Below, piece by piece: positions 47,785 to 61,067 of a stretch of 64,000 nucleotides of DNA. The DNA is taken from positions 17,105,060-17,169,059 of the forward strand of contig OX442314.1 of assembly GCA_949358305.1 (NCBI GenBank). The letters run 5' to 3'. The position numbers were made by a program, and so were the translations under genes. The notes under the pieces were generated by a model. The model was given only the letters and a program-made list of their open reading frames with translations. It had not been told where the DNA came from and did no database searches. How positions within the stretch are numbered: position 1 is the first letter of the stretch; every line of letters starts with the position of its first letter. The stretch is from Strigamia acuminata (taxonomy: Eukaryota > Arthropoda > Chilopoda > Geophilomorpha > Linotaeniidae).

Positions 47785-50162
47785 ACGAGGCCCGGAGATG
47801 AGACGCCGCTTCTTTTCCTCACTTGATCCTGATGGGGAGGTCCTGAACTCCAAGAAGAACGCCACGAGATAAGAAGAGAGAGAGAGAGCAAATTCGGACG
47901 AGCGGGGGGCACCCACCGTGCAGGGGACCCCGCGGGCCAGTAGGGAGGGAGGGGGGCTCACGATGGCCCCTGCGCCTGAGCACACAGTGCACGGCGCGCG
48001 CTCCAAACACGCCACCGACCAGCGACGCCCTTTATCGATTGGCCGACGACGACGCAGCGAGCGGCGCGCGCGAAACGCCCACGCTGGCCAACCGAGCAGT
48101 GGACCCGACCGGCCAAGAGGGGGGGAGGAAGAAAACCAAACCGAAAAAATAAATGTTGTTTTTTAAAAAAAAAAAAATGAAATGAAACGTCGGATTCGCT
48201 TGAAAATCAATAAACGAAAGGAAGGAAAAAAACAAACTCGGAGCCAAAGAGTTAAGGAATTCGGATTTGATTTTAAAAAACAAACAAATAAATAAAATAA
48301 AATAAAAAACTGTGGTAGGAGCAAATTAAGAGGGAGTTTTACCTGAGACACAGGTGGTACGAATAAACCTCGAGCAAATGGGGCGGAGAGTGGGGGCGGC
48401 CAAAGAAAAAGACCGAACGCCGTGGCTCTCCCATGGCAGTCTCAGCGTCGGACGCGGCTCATCACACGACTGACACGTGCGTCGGCGACTCGCGCCAAAG
48501 AGCGAATGAGACCGCAAAGCAACATGGGAATCGTGGTCAACTCGGGTGAAGTCGACCGATGGTCGCGGGGTGGACGCGCATTCACCTCCGCCCACTCAAT
48601 GGACCCGCCCGTTGACCACTCCAATCCACCCCCGTCTTAAATTAATTGACCCATTTCACGCTGCCCTTCCTTCCCCACCCACGCGCATTCTCTCGTCAGC
48701 GTCCGTCTCGACCACGCCCAGCTCAACCCGAGACAGACGCCAGCGTTCGGACTCGACACCACCAACATTTCCAAGGGGTGAGTGTGGCCGCATGCCACAG
48801 CAAGGCGGCCGCCATGGCGTGGCCGAGCTGGTCGATCAACCTGCCTACAGCAACGTCTCCTTCCATAATTACATATCACCACCCCCGCGTCCCCGACCCT
48901 GCACGATTCGGACACTGTCGCCAGGGACGACTCACCACGGCGTCTCCTCACCACGTGTCGTTCCTTATTCGGTCGACGACCGCGTGCGTCTCAGCTGAGC
49001 CTCCTTCGCTCTACGGGGGTCCGTCTTCCCATTTTACACTGCGCGCTCGATACGAGGGGCCCGTGCTTATCTCGCACCTGTGCCCACGGACGCTCGGGGA
49101 CCCTCCCGAAACCGCTCCCAGGACCTCGCTGGCCCCCGCTTTCATTTCTCACTTTGCATTCTACTCACTTTTCAACTCTTGATCCTCCACCATGGCCATA
49201 CTCTTAGCGTCGACACATTTTCAAAATGGAGGGAGGCCGCATCGTCACTGGAGAGAATAACCGATCATCCTCCTCCGCCACCCCAACCTGTTCCACGCCT
49301 TTACTACCCTCTTATTTTTTTCAATATTTCCTCCCAGACCCGAAATTGAATTTTTTATCTCCGAAAGAAAAGATGGAAAAAAAAAAAAATCTATAATTTT
49401 TTTTTCTTCCATTTGTTTTTCTTCAAATAATAATACTAATCATCAATTTTAACAATAATAATAATAATAATAATAATGATATTGAAGGGATGATAAAAAA
49501 GAAGAAAAAACTCAATCCGTCTCGTTCATTTCACTTAAATAATTTAATTCCGACTATCAAATCAGGTAAATTTTTGAAATTGTTTCATAAAGAAATATTA
49601 ATTCCTCTTATATAAGCAGTCGCGTCCTCTAACACGAGGAAAATTCCGCCTCACACGTGCACTTTTCAGTCACCTGTCACATCAACTCTTTTGCCAGACC
49701 TCAAAATCATTTTTTTTCCTCTTTTCGAACACAAATTTCTTCTTTCCTAGAAGGTAATAGCTTCACTTCCGGTCAAACTTCCGGTTGGACAAAGCATCGC
49801 CTTTACATGGCTGTCGTTACTTTTATTCTCCTTAGCAACCGACAGTCGGTCAACAACGCAGTTGCCATGACAACGAGGTCGGGCGGGAAAGAAAATCGAG
49901 TACAGTTTTGAGACACGTGGTGGCGTATCTGTGCGTGGATTCGTTCGGTGGCTATTGCAGTTGTTTTCTTTATTGATTTCACCTCGGCTCGAACGAAGAA
50001 TTGAGGGAAACCACAGAAAAAACAACATGGACGACAATAAGACTTGAGGTTCCTCGCTCGGTTCAACAAAAAGCTATTTATAGATGCAGCATCCGACTCC
50101 AATGCCAGATGCTAAATTAAACAAGTTGAAAAAAAAAAGGAGAAAAAAAAAATTGAACTTAC

Positions 50163-50205
50163 CCTTGGGCATGAGGCCATGCTGGTCAGTTGAATTCATC
50201 TTGGT
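50163..50205 (-). CDS. rn: Rotund-locus exon (43 bases)
   Basis: CTTTTTAG acceptor and GTAAGT donor flank TKMNSTDQHGLMPK, phase 0 to 1. The phases fit both neighbours exactly. Confidence 0.7.
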
Positions 50206-50902
50206 CTAAAAAGAAAAAAAAGAAAAAAAATGGCGACATTTAATGACATGTGAGAATCGTATGGTAAAACTCTCGGTATAAAGGTTAAAGAACATTTTCG
50301 TTTTAAATTTGGTTGAAAAAAGTTTCAATTTTGTCGAAAAGTTTAAATTTAAATTTAAATTTAAATTCGATAATTTCTGTTTTTTTTTTTCCTTTCATAT
50401 TTTTAGAAATTTAAAAATTAAAAAAAAATAAAAATGGAAAAAAAATAATAAAAATTGAATTACTTTTAATAGCCACCACTAGGGAATTTAAGAAATCGAC
50501 AACACAGAGAGTAATTAGAAAAATTAAAAGTGAATTCAAATCACCATGACAACCGTCTACCGATCCAGACGCACGTTGCCATGACTACGGGGTAGTAACG
50601 TTGACATTTTGCAAAAAGAAGAAAAAATGAAACAAGCACCAATGACAGTTCCATCATGGCGACGTATGATTCAAAAGAAAAAAAAGAAAAGAGAACCAGT
50701 TCGCAAAAACGCCCCCTAAGACGATCGATAAACGCTTCACGTCATAGATAGCTTTCGAGGCACTACTGGCTCCTCGTGGCAGATTTGCGAACTAGTCAAC
50801 TTCTCGCCATCGCCGCTAGGGCGGCGCAAGATGGCGGACCCTTAAAAAACGAGCGAATTGTGAAATTTTATAGTTAATAAAACAACCGTTAGAGATACCG
50901 AC

Positions 50903-51091
50903 CTCAACTCCGTTCCACATGTAGTGTACATCGTGGGGCGGATGTGGGGTGTTCATGTGTGGATGCTCCGCCATCATAGACATCCAATGCACTAAACCCG
51001 AAGTGGCCGGCGACGGTGGGCGAGCGTTTGCCGATAAAGCGGACGACTTGACATGGGGATCGGGCGCCGGCGACCACACGAGGGCTGCCTT
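50903..51091 (-). CDS. rn: Rotund-locus exon (189 bases)
   Basis: TTTTTCAG acceptor, GTCGGT donor, phase 0 to 0. It encodes 63 residues with low-complexity P, H, S and M content (WSPAPDPHVKSSALSANA, AEHPHMNTPHPPHDVHYMW). This is probably part of the disordered N-terminal regulatory region. It is a multiple of three and so skippable. Confidence 0.75.
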
Positions 51092-54000
51092 CTGAAAAAC
51101 ACACGCAAAAAAACATTAAAAATATACACTTTTAAAACGCACTTACGTACCAAACTACACATACAACAAGATTTTAAGAAAAAAAAAATCGAAATGATAG
51201 TGTAAACTAACGGACGTAGATCGAAAAAAAAGCTCCGTCATCTGTTACGAGAGTACATAGTCAGGAGAGTTGATAAGGAGAGCGAGCATTAGAAAGTGCT
51301 GGCGCCACGCGGCAGAAAGTGCAAACTGCACAGAGGAGGCGACCACATTCCAGAGGAACCGAATGCAGTAGAGCGAAACCGACGCGCAACATTTTGTACT
51401 CACGCGTCCAAATGACTATGAAAGACCGGTTTGGCGGGAAAAAACACCACGGCCATGAACGCCGAATGGACGCAGGACGTGACCACACGGATGGATGAAC
51501 ACAAAAGAACAGAAATGGACACGATACAAAAAAAGCGCATACATGACGACACACCTGATGATGATATTCGCAAAATCGAACAAAACAAACACGCCATAAT
51601 ATGGAAAGCCGGGCGCTAAATCTATTGACGTAACTATTGAGAACTGAAACTTCAACAGGATTTTAAGGGCAACGACAACAACAAGTGGTCCGAAATGGGG
51701 ACACGTAGACTGGGCGGGACGTTTACACCTGACAGGTGATTTTTGGACAAATTCCTCATCCGATGACCATTATTATCGAGGCGAAAGACGCTAAGGAAGA
51801 TGGAAGCCGAGGAATGCCACCTGCTGTCATCGCGGACATTGGCCCCGTGGCCGCGGGCTCGGGCCACACCCTTTTCCTGCGTCCCGAACCGAACGGCAAC
51901 AATCAGTCTCTAATTCGCACCCCCGGGAAGTGCACAAATGCCCACATATCGAGTCTAAAAATGTGAAATGACGTCACCGCGCATGACGAATCCTCCCAAG
52001 ACCTCGCTCTACTTGAATCGCCAAAGAATGACCCATTGGAGCAGGGGGGAAAAGAAAAAAAGAAAAAAAGAAAGAAAAAAACTCGAATTAAAACATTAGT
52101 CGCGTTTGCAATAAATAAAAAGGTGAAGTAGGAGAAAACGAAATAGTCGTCGAGTGGTCAAGCTAGTTACTTCCGGTCGTACTCACAAATCTCCACTTTT
52201 TTTTCCCTCGTTTCGAGACGCCCTCGTGCGTTGAATTATGGGCGCAAAAATCTCGCGTGTTTTCCCTTGCACTCCCCCCTCCTTTCCCCCTGCAACCTCC
52301 CGATCCCCCGCCTCACCCAACTTGATTTATGCGTCCGTTCAGGAAACCTCCAACGCCGCACGTAAGAAAATTATTTACCACCCCACCACAAGAAAAAGAT
52401 GGACGAGGGAAATGAAGGAATTAAAAAGAATCCACACGCGGATAAAAAATAAAAAACAATAAAAAAAAAAAACAATAAAAAAAAACACCTGCAAACAAAT
52501 AATCATTCAAAATAACATTAGATGAACGTTTATGGGTTATTGCGGAAAACCCACGGCGGCAAAACGCAAAACTTTTCAACACCGAACTCCTTAAAACACC
52601 CACAACCCAAGAAAAGGGGAGGAGAAGACTAGGAGAAGAGCCAGACACCAGACAGAAAAAAACTCGACCTGGAGAAGAGGGGGAAAGAAGAAAAAGAAGG
52701 AAAAAAACACTCGTCCTCCCTTCACCCTCTTGCTGCGCTCACCCACCCTCCCTCCCTCGCCATCACCACTACCCGCACAACTTACCCACACACGCAGGAA
52801 TGACTCATTTAGAAAAAAGAGGGGAACCAGTGAAAAGTTGTTTTATTTTGACCTCCACTTGACGCCATCTTGAAATTTTTTAACCAAAAAAAGAATAGAG
52901 GAGGGGATAAGTTAGGAATTTGCGGAGGGGGGAAAAATTCCTTCATAAAATTATAAAAGTTGAATCATTTTGAATAAAAAAAAAGAAAAAGAAAAAAATA
53001 ACCAAAGTTTCTCAACCTTTATATCCCACCGAGACCCAGTCGCAACTCCCACTCGGTGTCCCCTCTAACCACCACCCGACTCCTGTTTCTCCCTCCGCCC
53101 TTAGTGATGCAATTTCATGTACGAGGGGAGCGAGGGGCAAAGGAACGTCCAGCAAGTGGTGGCTAGTTGTTTATGACGTAATAAAATAACGTGTTAGTCC
53201 CAATCAAATCGGTGGAATTTGCTTTTGCCGCCATTTTTATACGAGGGGGTCGTGAAACTGAGGGATGAGCCGAGAAAAATGAAGTTGAGGGAAGAAATGA
53301 AAAGAGGGAAAAGAATTCGCTCGTTTATTAGCCCCGGCATCTTATTCCTGTTATTTATTGACGAGAGACACACGGAATGAAATTCCAAGAGACAACAACC
53401 ACGTGACAAAACCAGCACGTGATTGAATATTTTGTGAAATTAAAAAAATAAATCCACGTCTCAAAAACAAAAAAAAAAAAACGGAAAAAAATTTTTTTTT
53501 TTCGTAAATATATCAAACCCAAAAAAAAAAGTTTATAAAAAAAAAGTTAAATAGAAACCAACAACCCTCACACACGAAAAAAAAAATTAATGCGCGCGCA
53601 ACGACCTTGAAGAGGGGAAAAAGCAGAAAAAAAGGTAACGCAGCTGACGAGCAAACGCCAGAACGTTGCAACACCCCCACCTCACCATCCTTCCCTCCCT
53701 TCCCTTCCCTCCTTCCACCCCAAACAACACACATACCCACCCACCCGAAAAGGGCAACGCCCTTTGTAGAGGAAGAAGAAATGAGACTGACCACTTTGTG
53801 GAGAAGAAGTCCTTGTGGAGGTCCACGTCTAGCATGGCGTTACAGGGATGGAGAGTGACCTTTTCCTACGGCAGGAAGTTGGGATTTTAGTGGCCACTTC
53901 CTCGGGCGAAAACAAATTAAAAAACGAGCGCCACAAACATCGAACCAGCGCCAACAACTCGCAGCACAACGCCAGCTACAGAGGGCACGCGGAGCTGCGA

Positions 54001-57000
54001 CTGGGCTCTCTCGTCCCTCCGAAGGCCATAAAAATTCCCGCCTGAGGTGAGGGCAAGTGCGTGCGTGGCGTCTCAGTCCACTCCACTCCACGCACCTCCC
54101 TTTCCCTTACTTTTTCTTTCCTTCCACCCCCGTCTCGTTTTCATTTGGCCCCACGCTGCAACTGCTCGACTTGATCCTCGTGCTGGTGGATCTTAATTAC
54201 TCCTTCAACCCCGACCAGAAAGTCAATTGGTCCCCTCTCAATGGAAACTCACGATGCCCAACCAACCAACCCCACCCCCCGCTCCATTCCAATAGCCAGG
54301 GGGCGCTGGTGTCCTTGATGGGGCCAGGGACTAATTGAGGCGAGCAAGAAAATTATTTGAGGAGGATGAGAAGCCAAAATAAACGAAACAGACGCCGCGC
54401 CCCAACGCAACCACCAAACGAGAAATGGAACAGGAAGAAAAAGGAATTTTACTCGTTTCGAGAAAGAACGAAAAAGAGAAAAAGAAAATAAAGAAAGAAA
54501 AAGAGAAAAAAACAACTACTGGCACTGGGGCTTGTGCCTGCTGCTGCTGCGAGCTAGTTATCGCTGCGGCAGTAACATTTTCTCGCACGGAAAAACTTGG
54601 TCGTAACATTCAAAAGGCACTTGCCGTGTTTGTAAGAGGGTACTAAACATTTGACCGTTTCATGCCGTGTCGTGATTTTCTGGTTCAAATCCTCATAATG
54701 AGTAAAAAAAACCAGCGCTTCGGGAGAGAAAAAAATATTTACAGCCTTTCTTGTTTGTCATAACCTACTAATGTTGTTTATTTTTCTCATTCAATTTTTT
54801 TCTTTCTACGCAGTAAACAGTAGCGTCGTAATATTTCAATTATTTATAAATTAAACTGATCGTTACGCCTATAAACAATTAATGAATTTTATTCAACAAA
54901 AAAAATTACTTTTCAGTTGAATTTAGAATGGTTTGGTTCTAAAAAATTGTTTTAAAAATCCGGATAGATTTTTTTTAAAAAAAATATTCTTTACGGGTTT
55001 TCACGAATAATCTGTTAGATAAGGTCCAGAATCGACTTTTATCAATATCGAATCTAAACACTCCATTCACCCAAACTGGAAATGGTCTTGAAAAATCAAT
55101 GTATTGACCGTTAATTATCCAATCAAGAACTTTTCGCTTTCGTATACCGGTAGAACATAAAGTATTAACTACTTTTTTTTTAGGTTGTTAAATACGTTTG
55201 ATTTATCGATATTTTACTCCGCATACAAATTTCTACACTTTTGACATTTTGAAAAATTTGTGTTCTATTTACATCGCATTAATTTTTTTATAGGCCTATC
55301 CGTTGCATTTTAATTCCATCATTTACTTTAAAGTTCCTGAAACACATTAAAGTAAATTACACTTAGTAAAAATAAATAGTTTTATAACTTAAAAAAAAAA
55401 ATGCCAACATTAAATTTTCTGTTTCTAATTAAACGTGAAAAAAAATTATCTTATATACATGACACTTAGAATCCGTGTGGAAAATATTTCCCCCTTTCGC
55501 GAGACTTAAAGAAAATAATACTTAACTGAATGCGTGTGTATATGTATTTACATAATTATATATTTATATACAATCAATTCATTCATCTTTTGTCCATAGT
55601 CACGTAATCGATTCCCATAATAATTGCAGAATATCGTAACTCATCCGATCCTAACAAATCGGAAATAGTTAGCGGAAAAACTGCGTACAAATTTGATAAC
55701 AAACCGACTAAGTTTAAACTCACACTCGTAGTTCGTTCCGCCATGTTTACACTATTAGATTAATAACAATGTAACGGCCGGAAGTGGTAAGCAATATCAA
55801 TAGAATAAATCTCACGTTATATCAAAGTGTTTTAATTCAACAAACGGCTTCGGTGTGAAAAAAATTAAGGAGTTTTTAAAAACGTTTACATCTCCCGAGA
55901 TAAAAATCTACAACATTTAAAAATCCTTCGGCCGTAAAACTTTACGCGAGATAAAATCGATGAAAACGTGACCAATTTAATTAAAGAAGCAAAATAAATT
56001 AATAAATGCATAAAAAATGCATTCAAAAAATGTAGATAATCGTACATGCATAACTGATAAACCAGACCAGACCCAAATGGAATTAAGCCGAAGCCGCAGC
56101 GAGTGAGCCTCCTCAGTCACAAGTCGACGCATGCAGTTTTGCAGAGCAAATTTTGTTTGGCAGAGGGGCAACGAGATGCAACAAGATGGTGACGGTCTCA
56201 AAATAGAAAGAGATTCCCTTTCTTGTCCCCATTTGCGTCCGTGGGGAGTATTTGATCAAATGTCATGGAAACCAACTTACACCCGATTACCAACTCAGAA
56301 CGCGACGACACATTGCAAAACTTTTGTCTTTGGCGCTTATCGAAACGCCGCCACTCAACTACAGAAACGCGGGTCAGGGGAGGGGAAGGGAGAAACGCAT
56401 TCACCCAGCGACGACTCAGATAAGGAACGCGCCAAAAAAAAAATAGAAAAAAAAGAAAAGGGAAGAGAGAAAAAAAAAATTGGAGAAGAAGAAAAAGAAA
56501 ACGGAGATGGGGAGGGGGAGGAAGTAAAAAGAAGGGAGGGAACCACCAACACACTGTTATGGCGTCCATTTCCGAAGGCGAAACGCGAGTAGGGTGCGAT
56601 GTTAAAAGGGGATCAAATGCCTGGACAAGCCATTTGAAGCATGCAAAAGAGTTCGATCAGGGCGTGTCCCATGCTGACCCGTTGGCTCGTGGCCTTGAGT
56701 CACCTTCACCCGACCCGAGCTGACCCCGTCACGAATAAACAGCAAACGCGAGCAAAAAGCGACCATTTCCTGCAAGTGCGAGGAAGGAACACGCTCTTAT
56801 CGGGAACGCGAGCGTTAGGATTAGCACCCACCATCACACCGCTATGAACAGCGTTGAGGGGGAGGGAGGAGGGGGAGGAAGGGGGGAGGAAGGGAGGAGG
56901 GAGTCACGGGAGTGAGAGAGGAGCTGTTGCTTGCTTTCTCGGGCCCGTCAATTTAAATATTCACGTAGCCGACACCACCTCGGGCGATGTTGGTTCACGG

Positions 57001-60000
57001 CACCCAGCGTTCTTCCATCTCCCGTGAGGAGCGGAGGTAGGGCGTGGGGTGGGGTGGGGTAGAGTGAGTGGGATGGCGAGGGACGCCCGAGAAGGATGAG
57101 GTGTGTTTTTCAGAAGCCTCGCCTTCTGACACCATGAATTTATAGTTTAATTACTCCTAGTGTTTGAAACCACTTCCTTCCTCCGTCGATCGACTTTTAA
57201 TTTCTTTTGCAAATGGAAACTTTTTCGCGAGTGGAACCACAAACGAAACGCTAGAAACACGCTGTGTGGAAGGCCCGGCGAAACGCGCCCTCCTTTCCTC
57301 TCTCTCTCTCTCTCTCTGACTCACGGAATTATTTTTAGCGAGACTTTTAGAGACATCAGGAGATGCGGCCGCGACCCCCGGTGACGTCACTGCGATGGAG
57401 TGACAAATGACAATCGCAACGCGCAAACGACTAATGACCGACGATTAATTACGCGCGACTTGAAGGAAAAAAAGTGTGCGCGCATTTCGTTCCCTCGCTT
57501 AATTACACAAGTGAGACGCGCGTGGTGGCCCTAATTAAAATTGACTAATAAAGAGGCCACAAACACACACACAAAACAGCCAACACCAACAACACATCAC
57601 CGAGCCGATTCGCGAACGAGGGGCTGGCTGGCCGCAACGCGAAGCGCGCGTGTTCGCACGTGCGACCGAATAAAATATTGACTGTGGGGCGAAATAATGT
57701 GCAGCGGCAGGTGTAAATCCTCGACTACGCATCAAATTACGTTGTCAGGAGCAAGAACGCAGTGTCATGCATTTTTAAAATGAAATTTCGACTGAATATC
57801 TCCCAGAAAAACATACGGCTTAAACGAAATGAAAAAAATAATAATCACAGAAAAAAGAAGAAAAAAAGAATAAAAATAAAAATTGCGCTTGTATAAATTA
57901 ATGCTAAACGCAAATCCCCAGTTTGTCGCGTTCGTCGAAAAGTTTTACCGGCCAGGCCATACGAACGCAAGAGGACAAAAAGGAGGACACTTACAAGTTT
58001 GTAGTCGTCCTTAGCGCGATACCACATTATCCACTTAAATCATTTAACATCTACAAGAGTTGCTTACCTGGAACAAAACAAAACTTAAGTCAGCCAAGCG
58101 CAAACACTCGTCAGTTAAGTCGAATTGAGTTAAATTAATGCGAAAGATTCTTCAACTAAATTTACTCATTCTTTTTGCGAATTTAAACGAAATTAAATGA
58201 AATTAAATTAGCAAGTCCTAAGAGCGTACTTTGTACGTGCAATTCGTGTATTGGGCGCTGCGTTTCACGCGTTTTTTCGACAAATATCGGGAAAAGTTTG
58301 GGGCGCGGCTTACATAAGATGGGACGCAGGTAACCTTCGGCTCGATTTTCGCGTCGTCATCGCAACAAATGGTCCGTGGGAAAAGAAAAGTCCACAAGTA
58401 TGTCAAGGAGCTACAGGTAGGTACACAGAAAGAGAAGAGCGAAGGAAAGACGGACGCTGACTCCTGAGGGAGCTGGCGTTTATCGATATCGAACGCTTGG
58501 ATTTATCAATCAGCGACGGCGATAAAATGGCGACACAAGGCGACACAAGGGGCAAAGGTCAAGGACTCGAACACGACCTTAGTGTGTGTGCAGTGAAAAA
58601 GAGAGCAAAAAAAATAAAGAAAAAAGTTAAAAAGAGGGAAAAGAAAGGAAAAGAAAGTTGAAATGGAAAGAAGAAGAAGAAGAAAAAAGATAAAGGAAAA
58701 AAAAAGTAAAAGGAGATTGGAACGCCCGCGTCTCCCCTTCACACGGAACGCTAACTCGTTAGGCTTAAGCACAAAGACGGGAAAAAACTGGTTCCTCGGC
58801 TAAAGATGGCTGCTCAAGGGGTCCCTAACCGAGTCCCGCAGTCTAAGCAAGACGCGTGCGCTTCATTTAGCGCATCTGAGTTTGGCGCGCTAACGTCCAG
58901 CGTCTGGCGGGGACGCCAGGCAAACGCAACGACAAATTCGAAGGCCAAACAGGATCGATAGGGGCATTTAGTGACGATAACCGCCCACTATATATTCAGT
59001 GTTTTACAATGAAAATATCGGTCAATTTCGGGGTCCCGAGCACGCCCGATTCGCCAAAGCGTCAGGACGAACACCGAGAGGAACGCGAGCGAGCCAAAAT
59101 AAGACACGCCATGGAAGACTAGCGACACAGCGCGATGATCGCGTGGCCGTGCCAGGACGAAGGGTTTGGCCAGACCAGCGGCGACTACGGCCGCCATGAG
59201 ACGCAGCGCCCATACACGAAACGCTCAAACGCGATTTTTAAAAAGGCGACTTGTACCTCGACTCGAACGGAGACGAATTTGCAACGCGGTTCATGCGGAC
59301 ACACAACAGCGACAGCCACTCACCGCCATCTTGGATGTTCCCACAATGCAAACAAATGCGGCTAATTATGAGCTTGCGAACACCGTCCCGAGATGGCGCG
59401 AGCGGCGGCAGAGCAGACGCGCCGTGAAATATAGAACGAAATTTTAGACCCGGCCTCGAACTCGCGGTACGGGATTCCGAGAAATTATTTGCAACAAGCC
59501 TTAAAATTTCGAAATAAACATTTTTTTCAAACTAGCACACAACACACGCTCAGTTGACGTAAGAAAGTCGAGTTTTGCGTTAAAAAAACTCGATTTTTTT
59601 TCAACTCGCGAACAATTCCTGAACAAAATTTGAAATCGCACAAACAATCGAGCCCAGGACACAAGTGTTTCCGGGATTCGAGTTCAACTTTTGATTCTAT
59701 TTGAGGCTGAAAAGAAAAAAAGAAAAAAAGATGAACCTAAAATGGCGAGTTGCTTCATGACACGCGATCTGCATTTGGTTGCTATGGTGACCCCGTGACA
59801 TTTGTCAACGAATTTTAATCGGTTGAGAGATGCAGTCGCCGACTGCTGAAAAATAGCCGCGCTTCGTCGCTTAAAAGACGCAACCAAATAAGACATTAAC
59901 TCGCGATCAACTGACAGTTATGGCGCAGGGACCCGCCTGGGAGCATCAGGTGAATTGCAAATGGAATTGTATAAAAAAAAAAGGAAGAAGAAACACGCCG

Positions 60001-60945
60001 AAAGAACACGATGCCGCGCGGAAATTGTAGCCGTGGCGATGAGAAATGAAACAAATTAATTTCAACGCCTCCCAAACGAAACGAAATGAAAGAAACGAGG
60101 AAAGTCCAAAGTGAGACGTACGCGGCAGACACAAAACGCCGGCGGACCCCAAACACGACGCCCCCGAACGCACACTTTGGACCCGCGACCTCGTCCGTAT
60201 CAGCGTACAAAACTACAGGAAAGAACGCCTTATCAAATGCTGATTAACCAAATGCGACACTACATCAAATGATTTATAATAAAACTTGGAAACAACAACT
60301 TGTTCCCAACGAAACAGGTCCGGCGCGGCGCAACGCGAAAAGTTTTTCGGGGCCATTTAATGATGTCGAGTGACGACCAACGCCAACGCAGGGGGATAAA
60401 AAGTAGGGATAATGGAAACGAAGGACGACGACCCACAATGCCGAGGAGAGGGAGGGTGTTGCGGGAATTCGGGTTTTGGCGCCCAGGGACCACGAGACCC
60501 GTTGCTAGGACAGCGTCTATTTTTGCGACCCCGAGGCCCATTTTTTCCTCGTGCGCGGTTTAACCATTTCAAGTTACGAGGGGAGACGCGGGATGTCCGC
60601 GTTTCGTTTTTTTTTATTCCCTTTTTTCCTTCCCCTCCTTCCCAACCTCCACCCCGTATCTCCCAACCCCCCCTCCTCCTTTCTAGACCCCGCCTCGCTA
60701 CGTATCAGCAGCCATTTATAAAAATTACGGAAAAAATAAAAAAAAAAAGCAAAATCTACACGAGGAAAAAAATTAAACAACGCGAGAGCGAAAAAAAGCA
60801 AAGAATAAATAAATATTTTTCGAAAAAAAAAAGCGAGAAAAATGTATAAAAAAAATTTCCGATCGAGATCAGCTGAGCCACTTGCGGGCCGAGATCGGAC
60901 GCGGAGTTTTGAAGCCGTAAAAGCGGCGAAAAGCACGTGTCTTAC
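51092..60945 (-). other. Large intron (9.9 kb) of the Rotund locus
   Basis: No exon could be supported. It alternates GC-rich, CpG-containing patches (53,000-54,300, 56,700-57,700, 58,800-59,450) with an AT-rich desert (54,650-56,060). Purine tracts such as GGGAGG (56,856-56,902), GGGGT (57,043-57,062) and TC (57,295-57,318) occur. A GTAAGC donor-like site at about 58,070 sits directly after a CAG acceptor-like site and gives no exon. Confidence 0.5.
56856..57062. repeat. G-rich purine repeats (GGGAGG and GGGGT units)
   Basis: GGGAGG-type units at 56,856-56,902 and GGGGT units at 57,043-57,062 give several runs of three or more G on the plus strand. Confidence 0.8.
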
Positions 60946-61067
60946 CTTGGAATGATATTGTTGTAACGGTGTCGAATAATCCTCGGGTTGCGATCCTTCT
61001 GGTTTGAGCATGGCACTCATGCACAGATCCTTGTGGGCCACCTTGCACTCCTTGTACATGTACATGA
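60946..61067 (-). CDS. rn: Rotund-locus exon (122 bases), possibly also a first exon
   Basis: From a CTCGCAG acceptor to a GTAAGA donor the exon reads VMYMYKECKVAHKDLCMSAM and on to PLQQYHSK, going from phase 1 to phase 0. Two early in-frame ATGs (MYMYKE) and a CpG-rich upstream stretch make it a possible alternative first exon too. The arithmetic of phases supports splicing to 62953-62979. Confidence 0.65.

Larger units (their letters stand above)
46373..50162 (-). other. Introns around the roe-like first exon
   Basis: Apart from the two small exons at 47299-47337 and 47672-47750 nothing coding was found. The stretch 47,800-49,200 is GC- and CpG-rich and may include a promoter. 47,390-47,510 and 49,380-49,500 are A/T homopolymers and AAT repeats. 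Confidence 0.5.

Noticed and set aside
58067-58140. Possible non-coding first exon before a GTAAGC donor
   Set aside because: The donor directly follows a TTTTGTTCCAG acceptor-like string, so no exon of real length can be defined, and no ATG lies upstream in a useful frame.
60412-60849. 145-codon plus-strand open frame
   Set aside because: Ends in a lysine-rich run from A-rich DNA and has no similarity to a known family.
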